Positions 22,294-34,294 are shown, counted from the first letter of the stretch. The stretch is DNA of 64,000 bases from Jaltomata sinuosa (GCA_003996215.1 QJPP01001533.1:124001-188000), one strand, 5' to 3'. Translations and numbers: made by a program. The notes: generated by a model not told the origin, from the letters alone.

Positions 22294-24547
22294 ATCTGAT
22301 TTTCTTACGAATTTAGACCCGGATACGCTCTGGGCACCGTTTTAGAGAGTTTTTGAGACTTTTATTATTTGATTTAGACCCGAGTATACTTTGGCCACCC
22401 TTTGAGAGGGTCTTTTGAGATTACTACTATTATTTTAGACCCGATTCAATTTTGGGCACGTACTTCAAGGCTCTAGTTCATTGAGATTTCGCGTTTGTTA
22501 CTGTATGTGGTCAGGGACCTCCATGGGCCCTCTGTTCCAGGACCTGGCTAGGAGCCAAGCATGCCGAAAGAGGGGTATACGGGGTAGGATGAGGTATATT
22601 GGGCACGTCCCACCATGGGTCCCCCTGCCGGCGTGCAGGGCGTGCTGGGGGAGGTGCATACAGAGTTAGTATTACCGGTTTCATCATTATCATCATCATG
22701 CATATTTCACTCGGATTCCACCCTTGTTTGCTGTGTGTTCAATGTACGCTCTGGTTGCATGGGCGGCCGGAGGGTTTGTTTTCACTTGATCGCGTTCCTC
22801 GGTTGTATTGGCAGCCATTGGGACTGTAGGTAGTTTAGATTACTCTTGTCGCTTTGTATTGTTCCTTGGTGATTTAGCGGTTATTAGCCTGTTGAGGCTC
22901 CGGTTGTGGGATTTTGGTTATTGAGAGGGCTAGAGAGTCCTATCTTTTTGAGGCACTGGTTACATTCTTATCAGGATTTGAGTAGTATTTCTCGGTTATT
23001 GTGGGTTAGTTATTCCATCCTAAGGTTGTACATGAGGGGTGGATTCCTGTTTATGCTATCTTGAAGTTGGATTGGTGTTATGATTTCCTTATGCTTGTTG
23101 ATTCCATCTTGAGTATGTTAGACTGTTTTCCTTCTTTTCTTTTTCTTGAGGTTACCGGTATACCACCATGTCTTCTAAATTCTCTCCTTTTATATACTAT
23201 TGTTGCAAGGATCCCAGGTGCGTTTTTCTTCTTACACCTGTGTTCTGTGTATATTGATTTTCTGTGCTAGCATTGTTTGTTATTACTCTTGATTGTCTGT
23301 TCTCTGTGCTAGTTCCGTGTGCTCCCTCGATTATTTTTTGTGACTGCTTTCTTGCTATCTGCTACTTACTGTTTTTATATCTTAAATGCGCTCAGTCGGC
23401 CGATGATTCCTACTGAGTACCCGTTATCTTGGTACTCATACTACACTTCTGCATTTCTTGGTGCAGATATTAGTTGAGCTTTCTCCGTTTATCGCGTTGG
23501 AGACTCGTGCGGCCTTTGGGAGATTCGGGGCTAGGGTAAGCGCCTGACGGTCGGGGCTTGTCTACATCTCATCTTTTGTACTGATACTCCTTGTACTTTC
23601 GAAGACGGATTTATATTGTATTTTGTTACTTCTAGCAGTTGTACTCTATTAGAAGCTACTGTATTGTCGATACCAAGTCTTGGAGTTGGTGCAGTATCAT
23701 TTATATATATAATCGAGTTTTGCTTCCGCTTTGTCTACTTTTACATTCTGCTTCTGCTTATTTCTGTTTATTTCTGCTTATTGTGCGTTCTGGTTAGGTA
23801 GTAGCACATTACTAACCGTTCCAGGCTACGAAAATTGGTTCGCGTACTGGGGAGTTGAAGGTGCCATCATGACCTGAGAAATCGGGTTGTGACAATAATT
23901 TAGTTAGTATTCTAATTTTTAAATTAAAGTAGAATTCATTGTTGAATAAGGTTATATACTTAAGTTTTTCTTTTCTTTTAAATCATATTTAGATACATCA
24001 TATTGAAATTTGACATAAGAGTATTATGTTAACTTTTTTGTTTTGAATTTTGAACTTATGTTATATTTTCAGTTCCAATTTATTTGTTTTACTAGTATTG
24101 GCTTGATATTTTTACACTGCAAGTCATTCATTTTTTAGTTAAAATTGATAGATTATCTTTTTATCAAATATTTTAATAATTTTATGACATTATATTTATA
24201 ATATTCATTTTTTTTAAAACATGCATTCATGATGTTCATAAAAATCATGTGATTTAAGTTTTTATGATTAATTTAATTAAAATATACTAATTTAAAAAAT
24301 ATAAATTAATTAATTTTTTTATAATATTAGTTAAGAATATATATTTATTAATTAATATATTTTAAAAGACAATATATATGTGATTACACTTGTGCAACCA
24401 AACAGTACACTTGTAATTACACTGTAATTACATTGTGACAACCAAACAGGTCGTTGTAATTACTAGGCTGTGTAATTACTAGGCTGGTAATTACTACCCT
24501 AGTAATTACACCAATTCCAATTACCATGTGGCTTTCCAAACAAACCC

Positions 24548-26227
24548 TAAGTGTTTTTGCAACTCAAAAAGTGAGCTTCCGTCTTTTGGCACGGAGATGC
24601 CTCAAAAATTGATGATTTTTTTTTTCATTAGCCATTTTTATGTGGTATTTATTCATTATCAGTGTAATATAAAAAATAATAAAGAGAGAAGGACAAAATC
24701 ATCAAAATCAGTTCCCAAAAATGAGATCAACAGTGAAACAATCGAAGACAAAAGTAAGATTGTCGAAAAATTCAAACAAAGGCACGAAAGCAAACTAAAG
24801 TGGTGTACAAGCAGCTTCACAATGGCAAACAACAATAATCAGTAGCAAAAATAAAGTAATAACGTGAGCATAAAGTAGCTATTGACAAAGCAAAAGTAAG
24901 ATTATCGGAGTTTCAAAACTCTGGTCAAGCAAGAAAATATCATAAAAATGTAAAATTCATTCAGATCTAAAAATGGGTGACATGGTTGTCGGCGTTGTTT
25001 CCACGACGTCGCTAGAGCAACACCTTGAAGGAAGAAAACCTGACCCCTTTTAGTGTGACAAATTTCTCCATTAATGGAGGAAAGAAAGAGAGCAGTGGGG
25101 AGAAGGGGGAGAAAAAGGAAGAGAAGAGAGGGGCATGTGCGGTGGTGGTGTTGGCCAGAGCTTCAAGCTCAGCGGAGCGGGCAATGATCGCCTGAAAACT
25201 TGAGAGCCTTGAGCTCTTTTGAGAAGAAAAATGAGGAGGAGAGAAGAAAGTGACCCACTAAACTAAAGAATTTGTAACTTTTTTTTATGTGTGAATGTGT
25301 GTGTTTTTTGTATGGAAATTAAGATGAAGAATTAGCAAAGCCCCTCCCACTCTTTTATAATACAAAACCAATCTCCCCTTTGTCCAAAAGATAATAAGTT
25401 TCACCCCTTTATCCCCTAGTTATTATTTAAGGGGTCTACCATCCTATTAACTAATGTATAAAACTTATTAACCAATGGATAGAAGACACACCTAGTCATG
25501 TCAAATGTCATCTTTTAAAAATGTGGCACGACCTTGACTTTATTGGTTTGTTGCTCTGCGTTTAAGATTAGTTGCTCTGGCCTTTTACATTTGCGGATTC
25601 TAAAAAAATATAAATAATATACAGAAAATATGAGTGTTGATATGTAATTATAAAAATATAATAATTAAAAATGTATTGAGTTGAAAAAAATTTAATGTGT
25701 TATAAATTATTTAAAATTATAGTATTTGTGTGATGTATATATGCAAATGACTTGTAAAATATTTGTGATTATTATAATGACAATATATTGATAAAAATAT
25801 TAATATTTTACGAAATTGAGGATAATTATCAATAAAATGTAAAAAGTAAAAATGTGACAATAAATTAATAAAAAATTTAATATTTACGAAATTGAGGATA
25901 TTTATCAATAAATTATAAAAAGAAAAAAATGTGACAATAAATTTAAAAAACTCCTAAAATAAGGATAATTATCAATGAACTGTAGAAAAATGAAAATGTG
26001 ACAATAATTTGATAAAACTCCTGACATAAAGATAATTATTAATAAATTATTACAAAATAAAATAAAATGTGTAGAATATTATATTTTGTGCTCTTTAACA
26101 ATCAGGAGGCGTAAAGATGTTAATTTTAAGCACGAAAAGCCAAAATTAGGTGGCAACAATTAGCGAAACATATATTGTTTATCACCAAAAGTTTTTTTTT
26201 TTTGAGAAATACATTTGAAAAAACTAC
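24548..26227. other. Old LTR-like, gene-free sequence right of the nest
   Basis: It resumes the sequence interrupted at 9160. It includes the second 27-bp direct repeat (24599-24625), a purine-rich stretch (25080-25260), a TATA-like TTTTATAATAC near 25354, and AT-rich sequence with repeats of GATAATTATCAATAAA and TGTGACAATAAA at 25790-26060. AAAATTAGGTGGCAAC at about 26142 is the inverse of a motif at 7911. No coding sequence was found. Confidence 0.45.
24599..24625 (+). repeat. 27-bp direct repeat, right copy
   Basis: Identical to 9092-9119; see that entry. Confidence 0.8.
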
Positions 26228-28324
26228 TTTCAAGATCCAAAATCACTCGGATTGTGATGGCACCTAACTAAACCCAACCATAGTAGGTAAGTTAAGCTAA
26301 ACAAACACAACAATCGCAACAAAGATAATAAATAAGAAAATTCAAGCACATCAAATATATACGATGTCTCAAATCATCTCATACTAGAACCGAACAAGAT
26401 ACTATCCATCCCAAGGCTCAGAAGTCCTAAGTACAAGAACGAATCTAATACATTATGTTCAAAAATCAATACAAAACTATCTGAGAAGTACGAAAAAGTC
26501 AGGAGTAAATGATAGAGGAAGACGGAAAAGTTTCTGAAAGTAGGAGCTCATCGAAGCTTCAAATCCACAGAATTCCGCACGAATCAAGGCCCGCGTTATC
26601 TACTCGCACTAGGATCTGCATTAAAGGGATGCAGAAAAGTAAGGGTGAGTATAGTTCACTTATACTCAATAGACATCTTAGGTCGATGGAGCTTAAGCAA
26701 TTACAATATCGAATAAAGAATACTTCATAACCCTGCACGCAGAAAAGTTCTACCAGTTCAATATCAACGATAACACGATATATCTAAATCATAATAACAA
26801 TCCAAATGATAATGCGATGCAATGATATGGGATGAAATGCATGGCCAATGCCTATCGATATACACCTCCTCCTCAGTCTTTGCTGGGAGGTGGAACCCAT
26901 GGGGGACTCACGAGGTCTATATACTCCGCCTAAAATTTCTACCTCAGAAGAAAATCAATAAAGTATCTCATATCTATGTCCGAAATCCTTCATCGGACTA
27001 AGTATGTATGATATCATATATCTGTATCCAGAATCCTACATCGGACCAGATAAATAGAAAGTTTTTTTTTTCAAATCAGTGTTTTCAACAATACAATCCA
27101 GTAATCCATGAGATGAATGCATATGCATGATCAAGATGACAAGATGATTCAATCACAAAACAAGAATACGAAATCTCAAGATATCAATCAACTCATGAAC
27201 ACAGGCTACAAGCCCCAGTATCAAGTCAGAATCCGAATCACAATTCCTCTCATTTAATACTCAAATACCACAATTTCACCAAACTCATAGCATGCTTTAC
27301 ACGATAAGTTCCCCAAACAAAGTCTGAAGAAAGTTAAGTCATAACCTACCTCGATGTCGAACAACGAAGCTCTACTAGATCACACATGAGCCTTCCCTTT
27401 AAGAACAACTTTCAAACGCAACTAATCTATCAACAATAAATTCTACGTGTAAACACGAGTCCAATGATACTCATATTGCTAAGGTTCTAATCTGGGTGCA
27501 AAAATTTATAAAACAAGGTTTTTGTTGTAATTTTCTTCCATGGTGAAACCTCAAGGAAATATACACAAAATTCATCATCTATCTAAAAATAATCACAAAA
27601 TACGAGCTTCAATGAAAATAGAAAGTCAAAAAATCCTAAACCCATCGAAATGAGATTCTTTTACTAGATAAAAACCCAAAACCCAAAATAAAACTACTCA
27701 ACCGGAAAATACTAATTATGTGTTCGTCTATAAGCACCCCAACATCGAAAACACCTGTAACGTTCATCTATGAGCAATGAAATCGACTGAAAAAGATTAG
27801 GTCTAGTTTTGAGAGAGTTTAGAATAACAGATCTATTTAGGATTTAGGAGTATTTGTTTATGAATGCGTCAGGTTTTAATTAGGAGATGGGTGGGTTATA
27901 TATATATATATATATATGTATGACATTTTTATTCAATTTCGTATAGCTTAAGTGTATTTTGACCCTTTTTTATAAATTAAATAAAGGGTTGTCAGAAATA
28001 TGGTACTCTCTCCGTTTCAATTTGTTTGTCCTACTTTTCTTTTTTACTTCGTTTTAAAAAAATATCTCTTTCCTTTTTTTAGCAACTTCTTAATTCTAAC
28101 TTTTCATATGACATGTTTAAGACCAGAAGATTAAAGAGCATTTTTGTACGGTTAACATATCTTTAATTTAAGACCACAAGATTCAAAAATTTCTTTACTT
28201 TCTTAAATTTTGTGTCAAATTAAAATAAGACAAATAAATTAGAATAAATGGAGCAATAATTATCAAATTTTACCACAACTTTTACTTTATGCAAATACAT
28301 AAAAATTCCTCTAAACTTGGTTGG

Positions 28325-28355
<31 letters not shown>

Positions 28356-28850
28356 TTCTCGAACGGACCCTCAAAATGCGTTTGAAATCTCATAAACACA
28401 AACTAACTATGCTACTAGACCAAAATCGACATTCTGAACTCAATGGAATCATCAAATTCACTATCGGAGGTCGTTATCAAACCGTTATCATGGAATGTTG
28501 ACTAAAGTCAATTATATGCCAAAACTTTCAATTTTCCAACCAACTATCCAAAATGCATTCGAATATCTCGAAACCCGAACCAAATGTGCTACAAGCCTAA
28601 ATATAGAATTCTGGAGCTAACGAAACTGATAAAATTCTCATACGACACTCCAAACTTCAAATATTGACCAAAGTCAATCATAGCAACTTCAAAACCTTCC
28701 AAAATGAAAAACTCTCTTAGAACCCAACCAAACACCTTCGGAACCGTGGCATCCACTCCCGCAGATCATAAATATCCTAACACAACTATGAAAAGGGGCA
28801 AAATGGTCAAAATGCATAAAAGTCCAAAAATTACTAGGAGAGTTGTTACA
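26228..28850 (-). repeat. Gypsy-type LTR (minus), probably solo, with nested MITE
   Basis: In minus sense it starts TGTAACAACTCTCCTAGTAA (edge 28850) and ends near GATTTTGGATCTTGAAA (edge 26228). The end differs from the usual GGATCGTGACA by mutation. The inner landmark GGATGCAGAAAAGTAAG followed by a run of CTCA words is shared with the LTR segment at 41061-42274. No PBS or polypurine tract is adjacent. The expected TSDs (ACTAC left, ATCCT right) do not match, so solo status is an inference. Confidence 0.65.
28006..28256. mobile_element. Stowaway-like MITE (~250 bp)
   Basis: The left TIR CTCTCTCCGTTTCAATTTG and the reverse complement of the right end, TGCTCCATTTATTCTAATTT, both continue TTGTCYTA. 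TA flanks each side. Interior words such as ATTTGTTTGTCCTAC are typical of the family. It is nested in the LTR at 26228-28850. Confidence 0.7.
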
Positions 28851-29179
28851 ATCCTCCTTTTAATAATAGATAAAGGCCCGTTGGGCCCAACATTGCAAGT
28901 TTAGTTTATCTTCTTTTTTTCATGAAAAAATAATCAATTATCATTCTTTTATCTATACACACATGGTGCAATGATAAGATTCTTCATTTATATTTCATAA
29001 TTAAAAAAAAATCTATTTGATCAAACGAAAGCAATAACTTATAATTTGTTAAAATTCAATTAACATTAAAAGATTTACATGTTTCATTGCTTATTTCAAC
29101 ATCTAGGACAGTCCGGTGTATTAAAATTCATGTTATATGCGGGTTTTGAAAAGGGTCAGACTACAGAAATCTATTCTAC

Positions 29180-29288
29180 ACAGTATTATTCTATATTTTT
29201 GTAAGAGGTTATTTTCATGGTTTGAACTCGTGACCTCTTGGTCACATAGCAGTAACTTTATCAGTTACGACAGGACTCCCTTTCTACT
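29180..29288 (-). mobile_element. TS/SolS-type SINE head, truncated
   Basis: In minus sense: CGTAACTGATAAAGTTACTG (box A region), then GGTCACGAGTTCAAACC (box B region), then CATGAAAATAACCTCTTAC. This is the tRNA-derived head of the Solanaceae TS-type SINE. The 3' body and TTG tail are missing. It is not a tRNA gene. Confidence 0.7.
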
Positions 29289-29655
29289 CAACTTCAATTC
29301 AAATATTAAATTTAAAAAATATGTTATCCACATTTTGTATTTGAGCATTTTAAAAAATATATTAAAATTACAAGTGTCGTACGTATTAATGAAGATTTGA
29401 GATGAAACTAATATGTGAATTTTTTATTTTTTATAACATGATAGTAGTTGAAAAGAAAACATTATGATTGTTGTAGTTCATGTATTGTTTACAACAAAAT
29501 CAAGACAATATTTTAGTACCATTCTCAAAAAAAAAAATCTTAACAAGTATTAGCTTTATATAAAATTGCAACTTAATGTGATAATCTACACAAATACCTT
29601 TTAATTTTTGTGAGTTAAAATATACACAATCTTCTTTAGTTCATAAGTAAACATA

Positions 29656-29659
<4 letters not shown>

Positions 29660-29729
<70 letters not shown>
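29660..29729. repeat. (TA)n microsatellite
   Basis: About 35 uninterrupted TA units. Confidence 0.95.
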
Positions 29730-29730
<1 letters not shown>

Positions 29731-29752
29731 GTCTCTCACGTGGAACAAGGTT

Positions 29753-29964
29753 TTTGTGGATCTTGAGAAAGAATTGGATTCTTGTAGAATTTTATTTTGA
29801 TCATTAATTATACAATTATAATTTTGCCCTTAAATGAAGTTAGAATTACTAAAATACCTTTGTGGATCTTGAGAAAGAACTGAATTCTTCTAGAATTTCA
29901 CTTTGATCATTAATTACACAATTATAATTTTACCCTTAAATAAAATTAAAATTACTAAAATGCC
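29753..29964 (+). repeat. 106-bp tandem duplication
   Basis: Two copies beginning TTTGTGGATCTTGAGAAAGA at 29753 and 29859 that run to AAAATACC/AAAATGCC, with roughly 90% identity by eye. They lie directly after the (TA)n tract. No ORF. Confidence 0.85.
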
Positions 29965-30346
29965 CTTGGTCGTCCTTCTCATGGCTCTTCTATATAATAG
30001 AAATATAGATTTCATTTTTTGGAAAGTTGAAATTTTTTTTGTTGTAAAATTGCCAAGTGACTAATTCTTAATACGCCACTTGGCGCAACCTCATGCTAAA
30101 CTACCCTCCTTTTAATAATATATAGATGTGTTTAAAAAGAAAAGAAACAATATATTTATTGGGAAAATGACATTTTTTCCAAAAGTAATAATAGAGGTAT
30201 TTTTGGATCCAAGTATTCATAATAGGAGTATTTTTGGACCAAAATATTAATGACAAAGACATTGTTAGATCAAGCAATTAACGAAATCTGTTTTTGTTCA
30301 ATTTCGAGCATTTTTTTTTTACCATTTTTAATGTTTAATTTAAGAA

Positions 30347-30715
30347 CCCATTTGGCCATGAATATTATTCACTTTATTCCAGAATATTTATTTACTTTAT
30401 TTCGAAATTCTTGTTTGATCATAAAAACACCAAATACAACTTGAAATTGTATTTAGAATTTTGGAAAATATCTCAAGAAGTATTTTCACTTTATTTAGTT
30501 TTACTTTTTTCACTTTTTAATTATTTTTTTTTTCAAAAAAATTCTAAATTTTTTATATTCATAAAATAACCCCATTTAAATTATATTGTATGTTCAATTT
30601 TTTTTTAAAATACATTTAAATTCTAAATATTAACTTCAAATATTATGGTCAAACACAACTTTAACTTGAAAAATTTCAAATAAAGTGTATATGTTTTTTA
30701 ATTTTCATGGCCAGG
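30347..30715. mobile_element. MITE with GGCCATGAA inverted ends
   Basis: The left end is CCCATTTGGCCATGAATATT and the reverse complement of the right end is GCCTGGCCATGAAAATTAAA. The interior has repeated TTTCACTTTATT and GGTCAAACACAA words common in Solanaceae MITEs. It lies 85 bp upstream of the fibrillin ATG. No clear TSD. Confidence 0.5.
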
Positions 30716-30799
30716 CAAATAAATGTGGCCGTAGCTTTCCTTTCCTTTGTTGTAGTGAGTCTGTCCTGTGTGAAGTAGAAAGTCATTTGCTGCATTTCC

Positions 30800-31087
30800 A
30801 TGGCCTTATCCTCACTATCCCCACCACCAACACATGTTGCTACTCAGACTTCAACCAAACTTTATCTCTCTCATTCCACCTCTTTCTCTTTCCCTGCTAT
30901 CCAAAATCCTCATAATATCACCACTTGTCCTCTGAATAAAAAATGGCGGACCAATGTTTCTTTCTTCCCTGCTTTCTTCAACAAAACCAAAGACCCTACA
31001 CCCATTAAACAAGAGCTTCTTGAAGCCATTGCACCTCTTGATCGTGGCGCTGACGCCACTCCTGAAGACCAGCAAATAATTGATCAG
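30800..31087 (+). CDS. Fibrillin exon 1 (transit peptide and domain start)
   Basis: 96 codons from the ATG at 30800. The first ~50 residues are Ser/Thr/Pro-rich with few acidic residues, as expected for a chloroplast transit peptide (MALSSLSPPPTHVATQTSTK). The exon ends DQQIIDQ at CAG/gtttcc in phase 0. This ATG is chosen because it gives the MALS- start usual in plastid precursors and leaves no longer in-frame extension. Confidence 0.8.
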
Positions 31088-32099
31088 GTTTCCTCTCAAT
31101 TTCTTTTAAAACATTATTTGTATTCCGGAACTATTTGATTTTGACTTTTCCCTTGTATTCTTACTTAATTACATGCTGTGTAGTGTACATACAAACAACT
31201 AATTACGGATACTGTTCATTTTAGTACATACAAACAACTAATTATGTATTCCCTTGTATTTATAGCAATAATTTTTTTTTTTAATTGGACATTTATAATA
31301 CAGTTTTAATACAGTTTTAATACATATTGCAGAGAACAATTTATAAAACACATATAATACAAATTTTATTCATGGATAATACATTTATCACACACTTTAA
31401 TACACTTATAATACATTGTGTCAATTTCTTAACAAACAAACATAATACATTTTAAAACACTTATAATACATCTATATTGTATGCATAATTCACTTTTAAT
31501 ACATTATCGCAGATTTTTCATAGTATTGCTATATATTGCTATAAATGATAATAAATAAAAAGTATCGCTAAAAATAATAAATATTTTATAAAAGATACTC
31601 ACCCATGTCATTTTTCCTTGTTTAAATTCCAACCAGCTGGATAGATTGTTGAGTTTGTGAATGTCACCATCCAATTTACCTGAACCGTGATGGCACCCAA
31701 CAAACCCCATATTTGGGGAGCCAAAAACAATTCAACCATTTCCAAGTCCAAATCCAACGCTAAGAAAGTCTAAATTAATAACATGCATAAAACAACAACA
31801 AAGTATGATAAACACCGAGTCAAATCCACGTGACCCTAAAATCTGGTAATACTAGTCACAACTCATAAGCATCTAAGAGTAGAATTAGTACAATACTGTG
31901 CGAAATGGGGTAGCTTAAAAGGATAGGAAAAGGGGAAATAGCATAAATAAACTCTAAGCTGTACCAGAACTAGTTGGCAGCTCACCACAAGATCCACGAG
32001 AAGTCTCCTTAAGCTCAATCATGGACGACACTCGTATTGGGATCAGAATATACACAGAGTGTAGGGAAGAGGGGCTGAGTGCGGGAAGTACTCAATTAA

Positions 32100-32292
32100 G
32101 AGCCTGTTTGGATGGGCTTAGTTGTCTTATAAGCCAAAAACCATTTTAACTTTTGGATTTTCGCTTATTTTTGTCTTTTTATCTTAAAAACAAGTGCTTA
32201 AAAATTCATTTTTATTTTACCCAAACACTACAAAAGTGCTTTAAAGTTATTTTGGTGTAAAAATACTTAAAATAAGCAATCCAAACAGGCTC
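32100..32292. mobile_element. MITE with GAGCCTGTTTGGATKGGCTT ends (193 bp)
   Basis: The left end is GAGCCTGTTTGGATGGGCTT and the reverse complement of the right end is GAGCCTGTTTGGATTGCTTA. The interior is AT-rich with AAGTGCTT words. It is nested in the truncated LTR. The TSD is not resolved (TCA on the right may pair with TCA six bases upstream on the left). Confidence 0.7.
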
Positions 32293-32462
32293 TCAGTATC
32301 ATTTACCACCCCCAATAAGATAGTAGCGAGGTTAAACAAACACAACCGTTTTCAATTAACCTGTGTACAATAAGAAGGCAACAAAAAAGTATACACAACA
32401 CGGTATAAAACAACTCAACAAGTTTGATTTGCACAAATATAGCATAAATGATATGCATCAAC

Positions 32463-33173
32463 CAGTGTTTTAAAAGGCGGGGACGTGAGGCGAGGCGTTT
32501 TACCTGTTACGGGGCGAGTCATAAGCCCCGAGACCTGTTACGGGGCGAGTCATAAGCCCCGAGGCGATGGAGCGTAAGCCCCATGATCCTTTAATTTTTA
32601 ATATTTTATATAGCTAAAATAAATATTTTTAAAATAGATAAATCACCACATAAAGGTAAAACTACATAACAATTATAAAAAAATTAAAAATTAGAGGAAG
32701 ATATATCTAAAACTACTTCAACTAAAAAAACTAACCAAAACAACACAATACATTCAATATATAAAGTCAACTTTTCATATAATAAATCATTATATGTCCT
32801 CAAAAATATAAGTTTGTCAAAAAAAAAGGTACATTATAAGTAAATATTAAATATGCTTTTGAAAGTTTGCGTTTTAAGTTTTCTACTTTTATTTTATTTT
32901 TGAGTATTTAAGTATTATTTAAGTTTAACAATTAAATATTTTAGTAATTAGACTTAAATTAGGGACTTAATAGCAAAAAAATATTTTAATTAATAGTAAT
33001 TTTCAAAGCTTACGCCTAAGGGCGTTCGCCTCAGCATTCGCCTCACGCTTAGGCGCACGCCCCAAATTGTGAGGCGTACGCCTTTCGATACTTTCGCCTC
33101 CCCACAATGTCTCGGTGCGTTTTAGCTACGCCTCGCCCCGGGGCTCGCCCCGCGATCGCCTTTTAAAACACTG
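32463..33173. mobile_element. TIR element with CAGTGTTTTAAAAGGCG ends (711 bp)
   Basis: Both ends carry CAGTGTTTTAAAAGGCG, followed by GC-rich GGGGCGAG/GAGGCG words. The CAGTG ends suggest hAT-type, but no 8-bp TSD is visible. Inside, a 31-bp unit starting ACCTGTTACGGGGCGAGTCA is duplicated in tandem at 32502-32563. No ORF. Confidence 0.7.
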
Positions 33174-33516
33174 ATTAGTGTCATATCAATGATCTCAGAC
33201 ACTCAACAATCCCATATCAGTACCACAATCAGACTATCAATAGTCCCTATATCTATGTCAAATAAGACTCTCAATAGTCCCCATATCCGTATCATGAATA
33301 AACTCGCACAATCCGTAATATCCATATCACAATCCCATTTCAAATTATAACACAAGAAAAGGAACAGTGATAAAATAGTTTGGTGCATGACAAGTAAAAC
33401 CCAATACACAAGAATCAACCCTTACGGAGTTTTATAATGCATTTTCTAGCATTTTTATATGCCTAAATCATTAGCATATATGAATGGAGGTACTCATAGC
33501 TTAATATTTTGAACAG

Positions 33517-33612
33517 AGGCCCAAGATTTTGAGATCTAGAGTAAACTACCAAGCAATAAATGTAGATACACTTCGGGTCCAGAATATGGAAGGATGGCCC
33601 TTCTTCAACCAG
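33517..33612 (+). CDS. Fibrillin internal exon
   Basis: 32 codons between an acceptor (TTTTGAACAG) and a donor (CAG/gtattg), phase 0 at both ends: RPKILRSRVNYQAINVDTLR then VQNMEGWPFFNQ. In the family this follows ...SILQTQ, which the missing exon should encode. Confidence 0.85.
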
Positions 33613-34294
33613 GTATTGGGTTTTTTGTTTTAGACATATCCAACAATGTTATATTGACTTAAACTTCTAAGGCTGAAATTCATTGAGAAGTTAATTCTCT
33701 TTGGGCTGGTGCTAGGTGAAATGACTAAATTTTGGATTACATTTTCCTTCAGCTGTGTTACTTATGACTGGTGCTAGGTGAAAATACTAAATTTTCACCA
33801 TGTCTTACCCTACATCTTGTTTCTGTGAACTTACCTAATTTGTTGATTGGTTTAGTTTGTAAAATAGGAAGAGGAACAGAATAAACCAGCTTTAATCTAA
33901 TATGTTGTTTCCCTTGGTAGGAACTTGATCATTCATTGATATGCTTTAGAAAACATTAACCAGAATAATAGCCTTTTGTTAAATTACTGGGAATCACAAA
34001 GCTTATCTGTATATGTCACAACTCGTTGGTACTGAGCGCAACTTCTGTCCATGCATCACAGTTTTATTTTATGATTAGGTTTGATCTGTTACGGTGAGCT
34101 TAGAATTGGTATATGTTTATATTTCCATTAGTGTTGAATTTCTTCAATATATCTTCTTCACATTAAAAGCAGAATATTCTGATTAACTTTACTGACTAAC
34201 ATAATTTCAATTCCCTTACACAATAAAATGGTAACAGAAGTAACTAAAGGTTTAGTTATGCCAACTCTATTTTTACCAGGATTACATTTGCTTA

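Larger units (their letters stand above)
9623..23894 (+). mobile_element. Complete Ty3/gypsy-type LTR element, non-autonomous, 14.3 kb
   Basis: Structure: 5' LTR 9623-12953, iMet PBS 12956-12968, interior 12954-16867 with only a gag remnant, degenerate polypurine tract next to 16867, and 3' LTR 16868-23894. The perfect 5-bp TSD ATAAT flanks it. The 3' LTR holds a solo LTR at 18149-21255. No protease, RT, RNase H or integrase motif was found in the 3.9 kb interior, so it would depend on enzymes from relatives. By eye the two LTRs differ at about 10 of the first ~137 bases (~7%), so the insertion is not recent. Confidence 0.92.
16868..23894 (+). repeat. 3' LTR, split by a solo LTR
   Basis: It starts TGTAATGACCCTTCTGGTCA and ends TCGGGTTGTGACA. 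Removing the nested solo LTR and one TSD copy leaves about 3.9 kb, which is longer than the 5' LTR by the ~540 bp present only here (about 22614-23156) plus one minisatellite unit. Confidence 0.9.
9160..24547. mobile_element. PIF/Harbinger-like TIR element, split by an LTR element
   Basis: The left end is TGGCCTGTTTGGAAAGTCAC and the reverse complement of the right end is GGGTTTGTTTGGAAAGCCAC. The match continues imperfectly for about 45 bp (AATTGAATTTGGTGTAATT against AATTGGAATTGGTGTAATT). The flanking TAA at 9157-9159 and 24548-24550 fits a 3-bp TSD. TAATTAC words recur in both subterminal regions, as transposase-binding repeats often do. Without the nested LTR element the unit is about 1.1 kb and non-autonomous. 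The superfamily is inferred from TSD length; a hAT-like MITE is the alternative. Confidence 0.6.
31662..33430 (-). repeat. Truncated gypsy LTR in fibrillin intron/exon-2 region
   Basis: The left edge reads TGTCACCATCCAATTTACC and CCGTGATGGCACCCAAC, matching LTR ends at 4102 and 26228. Excluding two nested TIR elements only about 860 bp of LTR remains, and the other end (which should be ...GTCATTACA) is absent. Intron sequence of the fibrillin gene resumes by about 33430. Short repeats of CAATAGTCCCYATATCYATG lie at 33235-33300. Confidence 0.6.

Noticed and set aside
29180..29288. A possible tRNA gene on the minus strand (A and B box-like sequence)
   Set aside because: There is no complete cloverleaf. 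The sequence continues into SINE-body words (CATGAAAATAACCTCTTAC), so it is a SINE head.
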